Positions 6,809 through 13,818 of a stretch of 22,562 nt of DNA are shown in pieces; the stretch's first letter is position 1; each line of letters opens with the position of its first letter. The translations under genes and the position numbers were made by a program. The notes beneath the pieces are model-generated. The model had not been told where the DNA came from and searched no databases. It was given only the letters and a program-made list of their open reading frames with translations. The DNA is from JBOHTO01 sp050733695 (GTDB lineage: Bacteria; Gemmatimonadota; Gemmatimonadetes; Gemmatimonadales; Gemmatimonadaceae), in assembly GCA_050733695.1 (NCBI GenBank), contig JBOHTO010000072.1, forward strand, positions 1-22,562, in the 5' to 3' direction.

Positions 6809-7626
6809 TCAGGTGCGTCGCATGAACGTCCTTGCGGCCTCGACGATGCGCAGGGCGCCCTGCACCACCGGGCGACCCTCGCTCTCATTCGGAATCACGG
6901 TTCGCTTGGGATAGCGGGCGTCCACGGCGTATGTGGTCAACGCCTCGAGCTCGGCGGCGAGATCACCCAGGTCGCAGCCGGCTGCCTTGAGCGCCTTCGC
7001 CAGTTCAACGAGGTTGTGCGTGCGCGGCGGGCGCAACCAGCGTGACACGAGTGCGGCCTTGAGGGACTTCTCCGCGGCCTGCTGACCGTGGAAGCACATC
7101 GTCGACCACGGTATCGCTCCCGAGCTCGACTCGAGGACGATCTCGATATTTCGCAGGTCTTCCCGGGCATGATCGAGCCATTCCTCCACCGATGCAGGCA
7201 GCTCGATCGGATGCTCTCGCACGCGCCGCCGGGCTGTGCCCAGAGGTGCGTATCCAAGACGTGCAGGGCCGCTGCCGTCGGCCGAATGGAGAACGATGCC
7301 GTCGCGGGCGATATCCCATTCCATTGTTCCCGGATCATCACGTCGTTCCTCGAGCGTGCCAGGAGCATGGAGAACGATGTCGGCCCGAAGTCGTGCGATC
7401 CGACCGCGCGTCTCAGCTCGGCAAGGCAATCATCATGATGATCAGGCTCGGTCTCCAGCTCGACAACTATGTCGTAGTCGCTGTCCGGTTGTGCGTCACC
7501 CCGGGCCCGACTCCCGAAGAGGATCAGCCGGGTGGGAGCGAACCTCTCGACTATGGGACGGACAATCCTGTCGAGAACAGGGTCCGAAACGGCAATCGGA
7601 GCTGGTAGCGGGGCGGGCCGGATCAT
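6809..7626 (-). pseudogene. Nucleotidyltransferase (MNT)-HEPN fusion, frameshifted
   Basis: The N-terminal part (from ATG 7626) is a minimal nucleotidyltransferase with ILFGSRARGD and SDYDIVV, the GS...DxD catalytic signature. Near 7378-7388, after LRRAVGSHDFG, the similarity leaves this frame. It continues in the next one as DIVLHAPGTLEERRDDPGTMEWDIARDGIVL, the normal end of this domain, so about one base is missing. In the same second frame, without a stop, follows a HEPN domain (ASVEEWLDHAREDL, FHGQQAAEKSLKAALV, RPPRTHNL). HEPN-MNT pairs are known toxin-antitoxin modules; here they are fused through a ~30-residue linker. A GTG at VREHPIEL could alternatively start a separate HEPN protein. 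The HEPN motif reads R-x4-H-N-L, lacking the tyrosine that MNT antitoxins modify in HepT. It lies 28 bp after merA on the same strand. Confidence 0.75.
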
Positions 7627-7654
7627 GCTCGGTGCCTGCTGACGGCGGGCGGCC

Positions 7655-9376
7655 TCACGCGCAGCAGGAGAGCTTCGCGACGTCCTTCGTGAAGGTCTGT
7701 GCCGCGAGCTTGAGCCCCTCGCCCCAAGTGAGGTACGGGTGGAGCGTGGAGACGAGATCGCGCGTCGTGAGGCCGAAGCGGACCGCGAGTGCCGCTTCCC
7801 CGATCACGTCGCCAGCGTTCGGCGCAACAATGTGCGCGCCGAGCAGCCGGTCGGTGCCGAGCTCGGACACCAATTTGATGACCCCTCGCTGGCGGTGCGA
7901 AACGGCGGCCCGCGGCAAGTATTTCACGGATAGTGATGTTACCTGCGTTGTCAGGCCTGTCGCGCGCGCCTCGGCCTCGGTCATCCCCACTGCCGCGACC
8001 TGCGGGTCCGTGAAGGTCACGCGCGGTACCGTTGCGAGGTCGACCATCGGTTCTTCTCTCGTGGCCTCGGAGAGCGCCGCCTGCGCGGCGATGCCGCCCT
8101 GGAGCGCGGCGACGTACACGTAGCCCGGGCCGCCGGTCACGTCCCCGGCGGCGAAGACATCCGGGTTCGAGGTGCGCATGTACTTGTCCACCTCGACGAA
8201 GCCGCGCCGATCGACCCGCACGCCGGCAGCGTCGAGGCCCAATCCATCGGTGTTCGGCCTGCGCCCGGTCGCGACGAGAAGCTGCTCGGCCTCGACTTCC
8301 CCTGTGAGGGTCCCCTCCTCGACGGTCACGGTGTATCCGCGCTCACTTCGCCCAACGCCGGTAACGCGCACGCCGGTGTGGATCTCCATCCCCTCCGAGC
8401 GAAGGGCGTCGGCAAGTGACTCCGATACTTCGGCGTCCTCATTGGGGAGGATGCGCCCGAGCGTCTCGACTACAACGACGCGCACGCCGAAGCGCGAGAA
8501 GGCATGACCGAGCTCGAGGCCGATCGACCCTCCGCCCACCACGATCATCGATTCGGGCAGTTTCTCCAGCTCCATCACCGTCGTGCTGTCCAGCGCATTC
8601 ACCTCGGCCAGCCCAGGGATTGTCGGCATCGCTGGCCGCGTTCCAGTCGCCAAGATGGCCTTGCGCGCACGGACCTCACGCTCGCCCACGCGCACGCGGT
8701 GGCTGTCCAGGAATTCGGCCCGCCCGCGCAGCAGCGTGACGCCGTCGTACGCGTCGAGCACGTCGAGGTACCTCTCCCGGCGGAGACCGTCGACCACCTC
8801 CTGCTTCTGGCGCTGAATGTCGTTCCATGCGAGCGCCGGGTCGCACGCGGCAATGCCCGGGAAGCCGGTCCGAGCAGCATGGTAGTGGTGTGCAGCCTCG
8901 ATGAGGTTCTTGGAGGGAATACAGCCGACGTTGACGCAGGTGCCGCCCACCACCTCCGCCTCCTCGACGATCGCCGCCGCGGCACCGAGCTCGGAAGCTT
9001 GGATGGCAGCCGCCATTCCGGCCCCTCCGGTGCCGACGATCAAGAGATCGTAGTCGGCGCCGCGGTCACCCTTCGGCCGCGTCGCTCTCGTGTTGACGGT
9101 CCGTCGCGCCGAGGGCCGCACCGGAACTACATTCGCGCGATCGTCGTGCCCCGCATTCCCGCGGCTTTCGTCCGCAAGCTCGGCCCGGTACCCCGCCCGC
9201 TCCACCGCGCGGAGTAGCTCATCGGTGCTCGTATCGTCCGCCGCCACGACGGAGGCGCTCTTCGCCGGGTAGCTCACCTCCGCGCTCTCGACGCCACGAA
9301 CGGCGCGGAGCGCGCGCTCGAGCGTCCGCGCACAGTCGAGGCAGGTCATGCCCTCGAGTCGGAAGTCGACTCTCAT
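7655..9376 (-). CDS. merA: Mercury(II) reductase
   Basis: A cytosolic flavoprotein that reduces Hg(II) to volatile Hg(0) with NADPH. The 573 residues begin with a heavy-metal-associated domain (GMTCLDC, Cys12 and Cys15). A linker of about 40 residues leads to the FAD-binding IVGTGGAGMAAA. The redox-active disulfide motif GGTCVNVGCIPSK follows (Cys147, Cys152), then the NADPH-binding VVGGGSIGLELG, the second FAD motif FAAGDVTG and the C-terminal interface domain. The last residues, KLSCCA, provide the vicinal cysteine pair (571-572) that hands mercury to the active site of the partner subunit. All key residues are present, so it should be active. It is the fourth gene of a merR-T-P-A operon, 15 bp after merP. 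Confidence 0.97.
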   Translation of the reverse strand: MRVDFRLEGMTCLDCARTLERALRAVRGVESAEVSYPAKSASVVAADDTSTDELLRAVERAGYRAELADESRGNAGHDDRANVVPVRPSARRTVNTRATRPKGDRGADYDLLIVGTGGAGMAAAIQASELGAAAAIVEEAEVVGGTCVNVGCIPSKNLIEAAHHYHAARTGFPGIAACDPALAWNDIQRQKQEVVDGLRRERYLDVLDAYDGVTLLRGRAEFLDSHRVRVGEREVRARKAILATGTRPAMPTIPGLAEVNALDSTTVMELEKLPESMIVVGGGSIGLELGHAFSRFGVRVVVVETLGRILPNEDAEVSESLADALRSEGMEIHTGVRVTGVGRSERGYTVTVEEGTLTGEVEAEQLLVATGRRPNTDGLGLDAAGVRVDRRGFVEVDKYMRTSNPDVFAAGDVTGGPGYVYVAALQGGIAAQAALSEATREEPMVDLATVPRVTFTDPQVAAVGMTEAEARATGLTTQVTSLSVKYLPRAAVSHRQRGVIKLVSELGTDRLLGAHIVAPNAGDVIGEAALAVRFGLTTRDLVSTLHPYLTWGEGLKLAAQTFTKDVAKLSCCA

Positions 9377-9391
9377 GCGTTCGCCCGTCAG

Positions 9392-9766
9392 CTAGCCGTC
9401 GACCACTGTGGCCACGTAGCCGAGCTTCTTCTTCAATACCGCGACCATCTGCTCAACGGTGACCTTCTCGGGATCGTAGGTCACGACAGCACGCCGAGTC
9501 TCGTAGCTCACCTCGGCGTTCTTCACGCCGACGAGCTGCCTGAGCACCTTACGGGCGGCGATCGCGCAGCCGCCGCACGTCATGCCCTCGACCCTGAGCG
9601 TGACGATTCTCGGATCCAGAGCGACTGCACGCACCAGCACCGCCGGCTCGGCGGCAACCGCGAGCGGAGCGATGCCGCGCGCGGGAGCGGACGGCTGGCA
9701 AGGATCGCAGATGGCGAACGCAGCCGCGGCACCGGCGCCGAGAAGGGTCAATAGGGGGTTCTTCAT
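9392..9766 (-). CDS. merP: Periplasmic mercury-binding protein, MerP-like
   Basis: A 124-residue exported protein that scavenges Hg(II) and delivers it to MerT. The N-terminus MKNPLLTLLGAGAAAAFAI is a signal sequence followed by two extra cysteines (CDPC, residues 20-23). A linker follows, then a complete HMA domain with GMTCGGC (Cys64, Cys67), AEVSYETRRAVVTYDPEKV and a final LGYVATVV. ATG 9766 is preferred because GAGAGG lies at the right distance upstream. A longer in-frame extension would begin inside a tandem repeat. The AICDPC motif at the end of the signal may make it a lipoprotein or membrane-anchored form, longer than classical ~91-residue MerP. Confidence 0.9.
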   Translation of the reverse strand: MKNPLLTLLGAGAAAAFAICDPCQPSAPARGIAPLAVAAEPAVLVRAVALDPRIVTLRVEGMTCGGCAIAARKVLRQLVGVKNAEVSYETRRAVVTYDPEKVTVEQMVAVLKKKLGYVATVVDG

Positions 9767-9776
9767 GGCATACCTC

Positions 9777-9820
9777 TCAAGTATCAAGCAGTCTCGCTTC
9801 AAGTATCAAGCAGTCTCGCT
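9777..9820. repeat. Perfect 22-nt tandem duplication between merT and merP
   Basis: TCAAGTATCAAGCAGTCTCGCT occurs twice head to tail (units of 22 nt at 9777-9798 and 9799-9820). It lies just upstream of the merP ribosome binding site, in the only sizable gap of the mer operon. It is probably a recent replication-slippage duplication and may alter mRNA structure or spacing. Confidence 0.9.
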
Positions 9821-9839
9821 GTCCCGCCGCCACGATGCG

Positions 9840-10205
9840 CTATACGAAGAGCGTCGACCACGTCGGGAAAGTCCAGAGGAGGAGCGCCAGCGCGGCGGCT
9901 CCCCACAGGATTGTCTTGTCGCGGGCGCGACTCCGCGGCATCGCACAGGCGGCTCCGGGCACGCACTCGCCCTCCGATGCCTCAGTCGCGTCAGTCGTGG
10001 CGCGGCGACGTCCGTAAACCGTGTAGAAACTCAGGGCGAACAGCCCAACCATCAGCGTCCCAAAGAGCGGTCGGAGCGGCTCAAATGCGCTTGCGAGCCC
10101 CGCGCCGACGCCGAGCGTCACGAACAGGAGCGGGCCGACGCAGCAGAGGGAGCCGAGGAGCGCGGCGAGGACGCCGCCCGCACTCGGCAAGAGCGCCTTA
10201 CGCAT
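9840..10205 (-). CDS. merT: Mercuric ion transport protein MerT
   Basis: Inner-membrane importer that passes Hg(II) from MerP to cytosolic MerA. A 121-residue protein with three hydrophobic segments. The first carries the vicinal pair GSLCCVGPLL (Cys21-Cys22) required for uptake. The loop between segments 2 and 3 carries the second pair, CVPGAAC. The last segment is ILWGAAALALLLWTF. Two consecutive ATGs (10208 and 10205) overlap the end of merR; the second is better spaced from the GGAGGG that lies inside the merR stop region. Overlap implies translational coupling to the regulator. Confidence 0.94.
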   Translation of the reverse strand: MRKALLPSAGGVLAALLGSLCCVGPLLFVTLGVGAGLASAFEPLRPLFGTLMVGLFALSFYTVYGRRRATTDATEASEGECVPGAACAMPRSRARDKTILWGAAALALLLWTFPTWSTLFV

Positions 10206-10599
10206 CATCCCCTCCCTCCAGGGCGTGCAGAATGGGACACTCCGCGGTCGGCCTCCCTGCCTCGCACATTGCCGCGAGGCGCGCGAGGCTTTGCTGCATC
10301 GCCTCTAGCTCACGGATCTTCCGGCGGACGAGCACGATTTTCTCGCGCGTCTTGTGTCCCACCGCCTCGCAGGTTTCGCGGTCGCGCACGCGGAGGGCGA
10401 GCAGGTCCTCGATCTCGTGGAGGGTGAAGCCCAGTCCCTGGGCGCGCTTGATGAAGCGGAGCCGAGCTAGAGTACCCGATTCGTAGAACCGGTACCCTGA
10501 GCCCGTCCGTGCGGGCTCCGGCAGGAGACCGCGGCGCTCGTAGTAGCGCACCGTCTCGATGTTCACGCCCGCCCGCTCGGCAAGCTGGCCAATCGTCAT
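10198..10599 (-). CDS. merR: Mercury-responsive regulator MerR
   Basis: A dimeric activator/repressor that binds the mer promoter and untwists it when Hg(II) is bound. The N-terminal winged helix reads MTIGQLAERAGVNIETVRYYERRGLL. A long dimerisation helix (KTREKIVLVRRKIRELEAMQQSL) follows. The three mercury ligands are Cys77, Cys112 and Cys121, with spacings of 35 and 9 identical to Cys82/117/126 of Tn501 MerR. ATG 10599 is chosen because GGAGGAC lies upstream at normal distance; ATG 10620 is an in-frame alternative. It is the first gene of the operon rather than divergent, the arrangement familiar from Gram-positive mer loci. It is therefore expressed from the promoter it controls. Confidence 0.95.
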   Translation of the reverse strand: MTIGQLAERAGVNIETVRYYERRGLLPEPARTGSGYRFYESGTLARLRFIKRAQGLGFTLHEIEDLLALRVRDRETCEAVGHKTREKIVLVRRKIRELEAMQQSLARLAAMCEAGRPTAECPILHALEGGDDA

Positions 10600-10646
10600 T
10601 GTGTCCGTCCTCCGTGACATCGCTGTCATCGATGTCACCCGCAAGC

Positions 10647-10677
10647 AGCATAAACTCTGTACTTTGGTACGAGTCAA
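10647..10677 (-). promoter_or_regulatory. mer operon promoter and MerR operator (19-bp spacer)
   Basis: On the minus strand the -35 box TTGACT (10677-10672) and the -10 box TATGCT (10652-10647) are separated by exactly 19 bp, the overlong spacer characteristic of MerR-family promoters. The spacer and the end of the -35 box form a near-perfect dyad, ACTC-GTAC...GTAC-A-GAGT, centred on CAAA. It faces merR and starts about 48 bp upstream of its start codon. Confidence 0.88.
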
Positions 10678-10706
10678 GCAAGCCCTGCCGGTCGTCGGCT
10701 GCCTGC

Positions 10707-10737
10707 TTGACCCTGGAGTTAGTCCGGGGTGTAGTTT
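10707..10737 (+). promoter_or_regulatory. Second MerR-family-type promoter, facing the Cys-rich peptide gene
   Basis: On the plus strand, -35 TTGACC (10707-10712) and a weak -10 TAGTTT (10732-10737) are separated by 19 bp. The spacer region contains the dyad ACCCTGGAGT-T-AGTCCGGGGT (8 of 10 positions symmetric). It resembles ZntR/CadR-type operators (the zntA dyad CTGGAGT...ACTCCAG), not the MerR dyad next door. It lies 28 bp upstream of the start codon of the cysteine-rich gene and back to back with the mer promoter. Confidence 0.7.
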
Positions 10738-10765
10738 GTGTCAGAACCCACTCCAGGAGGACGTG

Positions 10766-10927
10766 ATGGTCACACCCACCAACGGCGACGCGTGCTGCTG
10801 TGGCTGCCCCAAGTGCCCGTGCGGCTGCGACGACCCAGGGCCCTGCTGCGGCACCTGCTGTGGCGCGCGTGGCTCTCACCTCCAGGCCGATACCTCCGCG
10901 GGCGTCGTTACCGCGTCGTTGACTTGA
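10766..10927 (+). CDS. Cysteine-rich metallothionein-like peptide (53 aa)
   Basis: Starts at ATG 10766 behind a strong AGGAGG at ideal spacing. The peptide has 11 cysteines, all between residues 10 and 32, arranged C-C-C-x-C-x2-C-x-C-x-C-x5-C-C-x2-C-C and interspersed with Gly, Pro and Asp. The C-terminal 20 residues lack cysteine and include a histidine. This density of CC and CxC motifs is that of a soft-metal thiolate cluster. I do not recognise it as a member of a named bacterial metallothionein family (SmtA- and MymT-type sequences look different). It is divergent from merR and has its own MerR-family-type promoter, which argues for metal induction and a role in binding Hg, Zn, Cd, Pb or Cu in the cytosol. 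A cysteine-rich RiPP precursor is an unlikely alternative, since no modifying enzymes are nearby. Confidence 0.8.
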   Translation: MVTPTNGDACCCGCPKCPCGCDDPGPCCGTCCGARGSHLQADTSAGVVTASLT

Positions 10928-11050
10928 GGCGCACCGTCGCCCCACTCGGCACTGCGCTGGTCGATTCGTCGCCACGCGCCAGTTCGTCCGCCGGGTAGCT
11001 ATCGGCGGTGGCGTCAGGTTAGGCGAGCGAGGGGTCTCGCCCGCCTGACT

Positions 11051-11848
11051 ACCGGCGTAACGTGCGCGCGCGGCGACTGCCGCGAGGAGGAAGCCGACCC
11101 CGACGGCCGCCGCTGCGGCTGTGACGCCAGGGTGAAGGGCAGCTTTCGTGTATAGGCTTGTGCTCTTCGTGCGCCCGGTCCAGTTCCGCCCGCGCTCGCC
11201 GCCGTCGTACGCCACCGGCTCGTAAAGGTTGTTCGGGCGGTCGCCGACCGGCTTGTCGGTCTTCTGCGAATCGAACGTCGTCTTCTCCATATACTTGTCG
11301 GCGATCCGCGGGAAGGTATCGGCGATGCTCAGCATCCTGCCCATCCCGCCGGTGACGATGTCGCGGACCGGGTGCTGGGCGCAGTGGAGGATCGCCCGGG
11401 CGACGACCTCCGGTGCGTAGACCGGCGGCACCGGCTGCGGCTCGACGCCGAGGTAGGTCCTGGCGTCGAGGCGCGCGAGCGGCCCGCGGCGCACCTGATG
11501 GGGAATCCGGCCAGGTTCCTCGTCGTGCCAGTCGTTGACGCGGTCGCTCTGCATGCGGCCGAGGCGGGTCAGGCTCGCGTCGAGGGAGTTGCCGCGGTCC
11601 AGGAAGTGGGTGAGCTCCGGATGTACGTAGTTGAAGGCGAGCGCATGGGGCGCCTCTGCGGCCGCCTCGCAGAGCCATGAAGACTCGCCGCTCACCTCCA
11701 GCCGGAGCGTCCGGAGGTGCCGCGCCTCGCGGAAGTAGAAACCGGCGAGGGTGTCGTCGTCGCCGCACTCGCCTCCGATGTTGGTGACGAGGAGCGACTG
11801 CCCGTGCCAGGCGTACAGCAGCTCCGGGCGGATCAGCACTTGAGTCAT
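11051..11848 (-). pseudogene. Chimeric ORF: debranching-enzyme pieces fused to short-chain dehydrogenase tail
   Basis: From ATG 11848, residues 1-82 match the N-terminal domain of glycogen-debranching-type proteins (LVTNIGGECGDDDTLAGFYF, REARHLRTLRLEVSG, NYVHPELTHF). Residues 83-128 match a segment from the middle of the catalytic part of the same family (SLTRLGRMQSDR, EEPGRIPHQVRRGPLARLD). From about 129 the sequence is the C-terminus of an SDR oxidoreductase (PVPPVYAPEVVARAIL, HPVRDIVTGGMGRML, NNLYEPV) ending in a hydrophobic segment. No stop is met near the expected SDR end, about 11050; the frame stays open to 10310, antisense to the Cys-rich gene and merR. Neither enzyme can be functional. 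Deletion between two neighbouring genes, or misassembly, explains it. It follows the GntR gene by 30 bp. 10928-11050 holds nothing recognisable. Confidence 0.75.
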
Positions 11849-11878
11849 CGATCGATCACCACATCTGACGCCAAACGG

Positions 11879-12814
11879 TTACGCCGCCCGCGACGCCATC
11901 GCCGCGATGTTGGCGCGGACGATGAACGTCAGCAGCTCGCGCGCGGAGTCGGTGGAGAAGACCCGCGGTGTCGGGATTACCCGACCCGCGAGCGGCGTGT
12001 CGCCAAGCTGCTCGCGGGCGCTGCGCATGATGTAAGTCGGGGCGTCGTCCGGGATCGTCGCCAGGTCGTCGCGCCCCAGGACGACCAAGCGGACCTTCGC
12101 CGCGTGGCCGGTGGGCTCGAAGATGCGGCGCAGCGCGTCGCCGAAGCGCGGGTCGGTGGCGACGAAGTATACGGTTTCCCTGGCGAGGAACCGCGTCACC
12201 TCGCTCATAAGGTCCGGCCTGAGCGAGACGACGATCCACGGTTTCCCGAGCTGTTTGGCTTGCCGCTGCACCTCGGCGACATGCAGGGCGATCGTGACCA
12301 GCACATCGGCGCGTCGCAGCGCGAGCTGGGCGACTTCGTCGTCGGGCTCGGCGAGTCGAGCTACCTCGAGCCCCGTGGTCTCGAGGCCGTAGTCGTTGCG
12401 GAGTTCGGTACAGAGCGAGTGGATCTGGTCCCGGTTGTCAGCGACGCAGATGGCTCGCAAGCGGAGCGTCTCGAGACAGCGCCTGACGTGCTCCGGGAAC
12501 TCAATCGGCGGGACCTGCCGCGTGAGCGCTTGCACGAGGACCTCCACGACCCAGCCCGTCAATTGCGTCAGCATGCCGACGCCGCTCGCCTGAGTCGCGG
12601 CGACGTAGATGCCCGAGCGCGGCCTGAGCTCGACGAGCCCCTCGCGCTCGAGCTCGCGGTACGCGGCCATGATGGTGCGCGGCGTGACTCCATACTCGGC
12701 GGCGAGTTCGCGGGTGCTCGGCAGCCGATTTCCCCGTGCGAGCGTGCCGAGGTGGAGACCGCTCACGATGCGCCGCCGGACGGCGTCGGTGATCTCGGAG
12801 CGCCGGTCTGCCAT
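11879..12814 (-). CDS. GntR-family transcriptional regulator
   Basis: 311 residues. The N-terminal ~75 form a GntR winged helix: DAVRRRIVSGLHLGTLARGNRLPSTRELAAEYGVTPRTIMAAYRELEREGLVELRPRSGIYV. A hydrophobic amphipathic stretch (VGMLTQLTGWVVEVLVQAL) follows. The C-terminal domain is alpha/beta with repeated Rossmann-like strands (AICVADN, VLVTIAL, WIVVSLRP, VYFVATD, VRLVVLG), so it may bind a small ligand like a periplasmic-binding-type sensor. It is not the usual FCD, UTRA or aminotransferase domain. ATG 12814 has a strong GGAGGAAG upstream. It probably controls the divergent membrane-protein genes and/or the chimeric gene downstream; target and ligand are unknown. Confidence 0.88.
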   Translation of the reverse strand: MADRRSEITDAVRRRIVSGLHLGTLARGNRLPSTRELAAEYGVTPRTIMAAYRELEREGLVELRPRSGIYVAATQASGVGMLTQLTGWVVEVLVQALTRQVPPIEFPEHVRRCLETLRLRAICVADNRDQIHSLCTELRNDYGLETTGLEVARLAEPDDEVAQLALRRADVLVTIALHVAEVQRQAKQLGKPWIVVSLRPDLMSEVTRFLARETVYFVATDPRFGDALRRIFEPTGHAAKVRLVVLGRDDLATIPDDAPTYIMRSAREQLGDTPLAGRVIPTPRVFSTDSARELLTFIVRANIAAMASRAA

Positions 12815-12852
12815 GCTTCACTTCCTCCGTGCGGTCTCGTGCGTGTCATCTA

Positions 12853-12882
12853 GTACATCGGAACGAAAGTTCGGTGACGTAC
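12853..12882. promoter_or_regulatory. Dyad in the GntR divergent promoter region
   Basis: GAAC-GAAA-GTTC (12861-12872) is an exact inverted repeat flanked on both sides by GTAC (12853-12856 and 12879-12882), though with unequal spacing. It lies 39-68 bp upstream of the GntR start codon in the 232-bp gap shared with the divergent membrane-protein gene. It is a candidate autoregulatory operator, on weak evidence. Confidence 0.3.
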
Positions 12883-13046
12883 GCCGTGCCACGTGCCACG
12901 CGCGCACGTGAACGAGCACCAGTTACGCGACAACAGCAAAACTGCTTCGCCTGCGCAGCACCAGATTGGCGCGCGTTATGCGTCGGCGTGCCAAGGCTCA
13001 GGACCGGCGCTAAAGCCTTCGCAACGCTTCACCAGGAGGAGACATC

Positions 13047-13547
13047 ATGAGAATCGGGAAGGCCATCATCGCTGGCGTAGTCGGCGGCGTCGCGATGACC
13101 ATCCTCGCGTGGCTTGTACGCCAGGCAGGACTTCCGATGAACGCGGAGATGATGCTCGGCTCCATGGTCAGCAGCTCGCCAGGCGCGACCACGTGGTTGA
13201 TCGGATTCATCATGCACCTGATGATCTCGGCGCTGATCGCGCTCGCCTACGCGTGGGGCTTCGAACGGGTGACGCACCGGGCCGGGGCGGTGGTCGGGCT
13301 CGGCTTCGCGGTCATCCACGTCATCATCGCGGGGGTGGTCATGGCCATGATCCCGGTTATGCACCCCATGATCCCGGAGCAAATGCCCGCGCCCGGCGCG
13401 TTCATGGCCAATATGGGTGCAACGTTCGTGGCTCTTTTCGTGATCGAGCACCTGCTCTACGGCGCGATCGTCGGCGCGATGTACGGGCCCGTGGAACACC
13501 CCGCACTGGACCGCCCGATCGGCGCCGCTGATGCCCGGCGGGTGTAG
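13047..13547 (+). CDS. Methionine-rich four-helix membrane protein, unknown function
   Basis: 166 residues with an excellent ribosome binding site (AGGAGGAG). Four hydrophobic segments are visible: IIAGVVGGVAMTILAWLV, WLIGFIMHLMISALIALAYAW, VVGLGFAVIHVIIAGVVMAMI and MGATFVALFVIEHLLYGAIVGAMYG. The loop after helix 3 is rich in Met, Pro and His (PVMHPMIPEQMPAPGAFM), and His recurs inside helices 2-4 (IMHLM, VIHVI, IEHLL). The glycine-rich first helix resembles those of DUF1440-like proteins, and one such gene lies two genes downstream. The Met/His pattern could bind soft metal ions but may only be a membrane-packing feature. I do not recognise a family. Likely first gene of a short plus-strand unit opposite the GntR regulator. 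Confidence 0.7.
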   Translation: MRIGKAIIAGVVGGVAMTILAWLVRQAGLPMNAEMMLGSMVSSSPGATTWLIGFIMHLMISALIALAYAWGFERVTHRAGAVVGLGFAVIHVIIAGVVMAMIPVMHPMIPEQMPAPGAFMANMGATFVALFVIEHLLYGAIVGAMYGPVEHPALDRPIGAADARRV

Positions 13548-13561
13548 CATCGCGCATCAGC

Positions 13562-13807
13562 GTGTGGTTCCACCGCACCCGCGGCGAGCTGTCAGCGCAG
13601 TGCGACGTCGAGGCGATGAACTTCCTCGCGCTCAACATCGCGCACGACATCATCACCGGCAGGCGCACGGTGAGTGATGCGCGGACGTTCTACGCGACGA
13701 CGGCGATGGCGTTCAAGCAAGGCGACCGCTCAAGCCCGTGCGTGACGGGGCTGATCTTCCCGACCGAACCCAACGCGGCGGATCCGGACCACCCGCACCA
13801 GATGTGA
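13562..13807 (+). CDS. Small hypothetical protein (81 aa)
   Basis: Starts at GTG 13562, 14 bp after the preceding gene, and ends 11 bp before the DUF1440 gene. The sequence has a helical core (EAMNFLALNIAHDIITGRRTVSDARTFYATTAMAF) with a regular hydrophobic pattern and a short C-terminal tail rich in Pro and Asp. It has no transmembrane segment. Its position between two well-defined genes, and amino-acid usage unlike an accidental frame, support it as real. An ATG further in (MNFLAL) is an alternative start. Function unknown. Confidence 0.6.
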   Translation: MWFHRTRGELSAQCDVEAMNFLALNIAHDIITGRRTVSDARTFYATTAMAFKQGDRSSPCVTGLIFPTEPNAADPDHPHQM

Positions 13808-13818
13808 CGGAGGGGAAC

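Noticed and set aside
10310..11050. Continuation of the chimeric minus-strand frame as a real coding region (full 512-residue protein)
   Set aside because: Beyond the SDR-like end the translation is low-complexity Arg/Ala/Thr sequence antisense to the Cys-rich gene, both metal-responsive promoters and merR. Its openness is explained by high GC.
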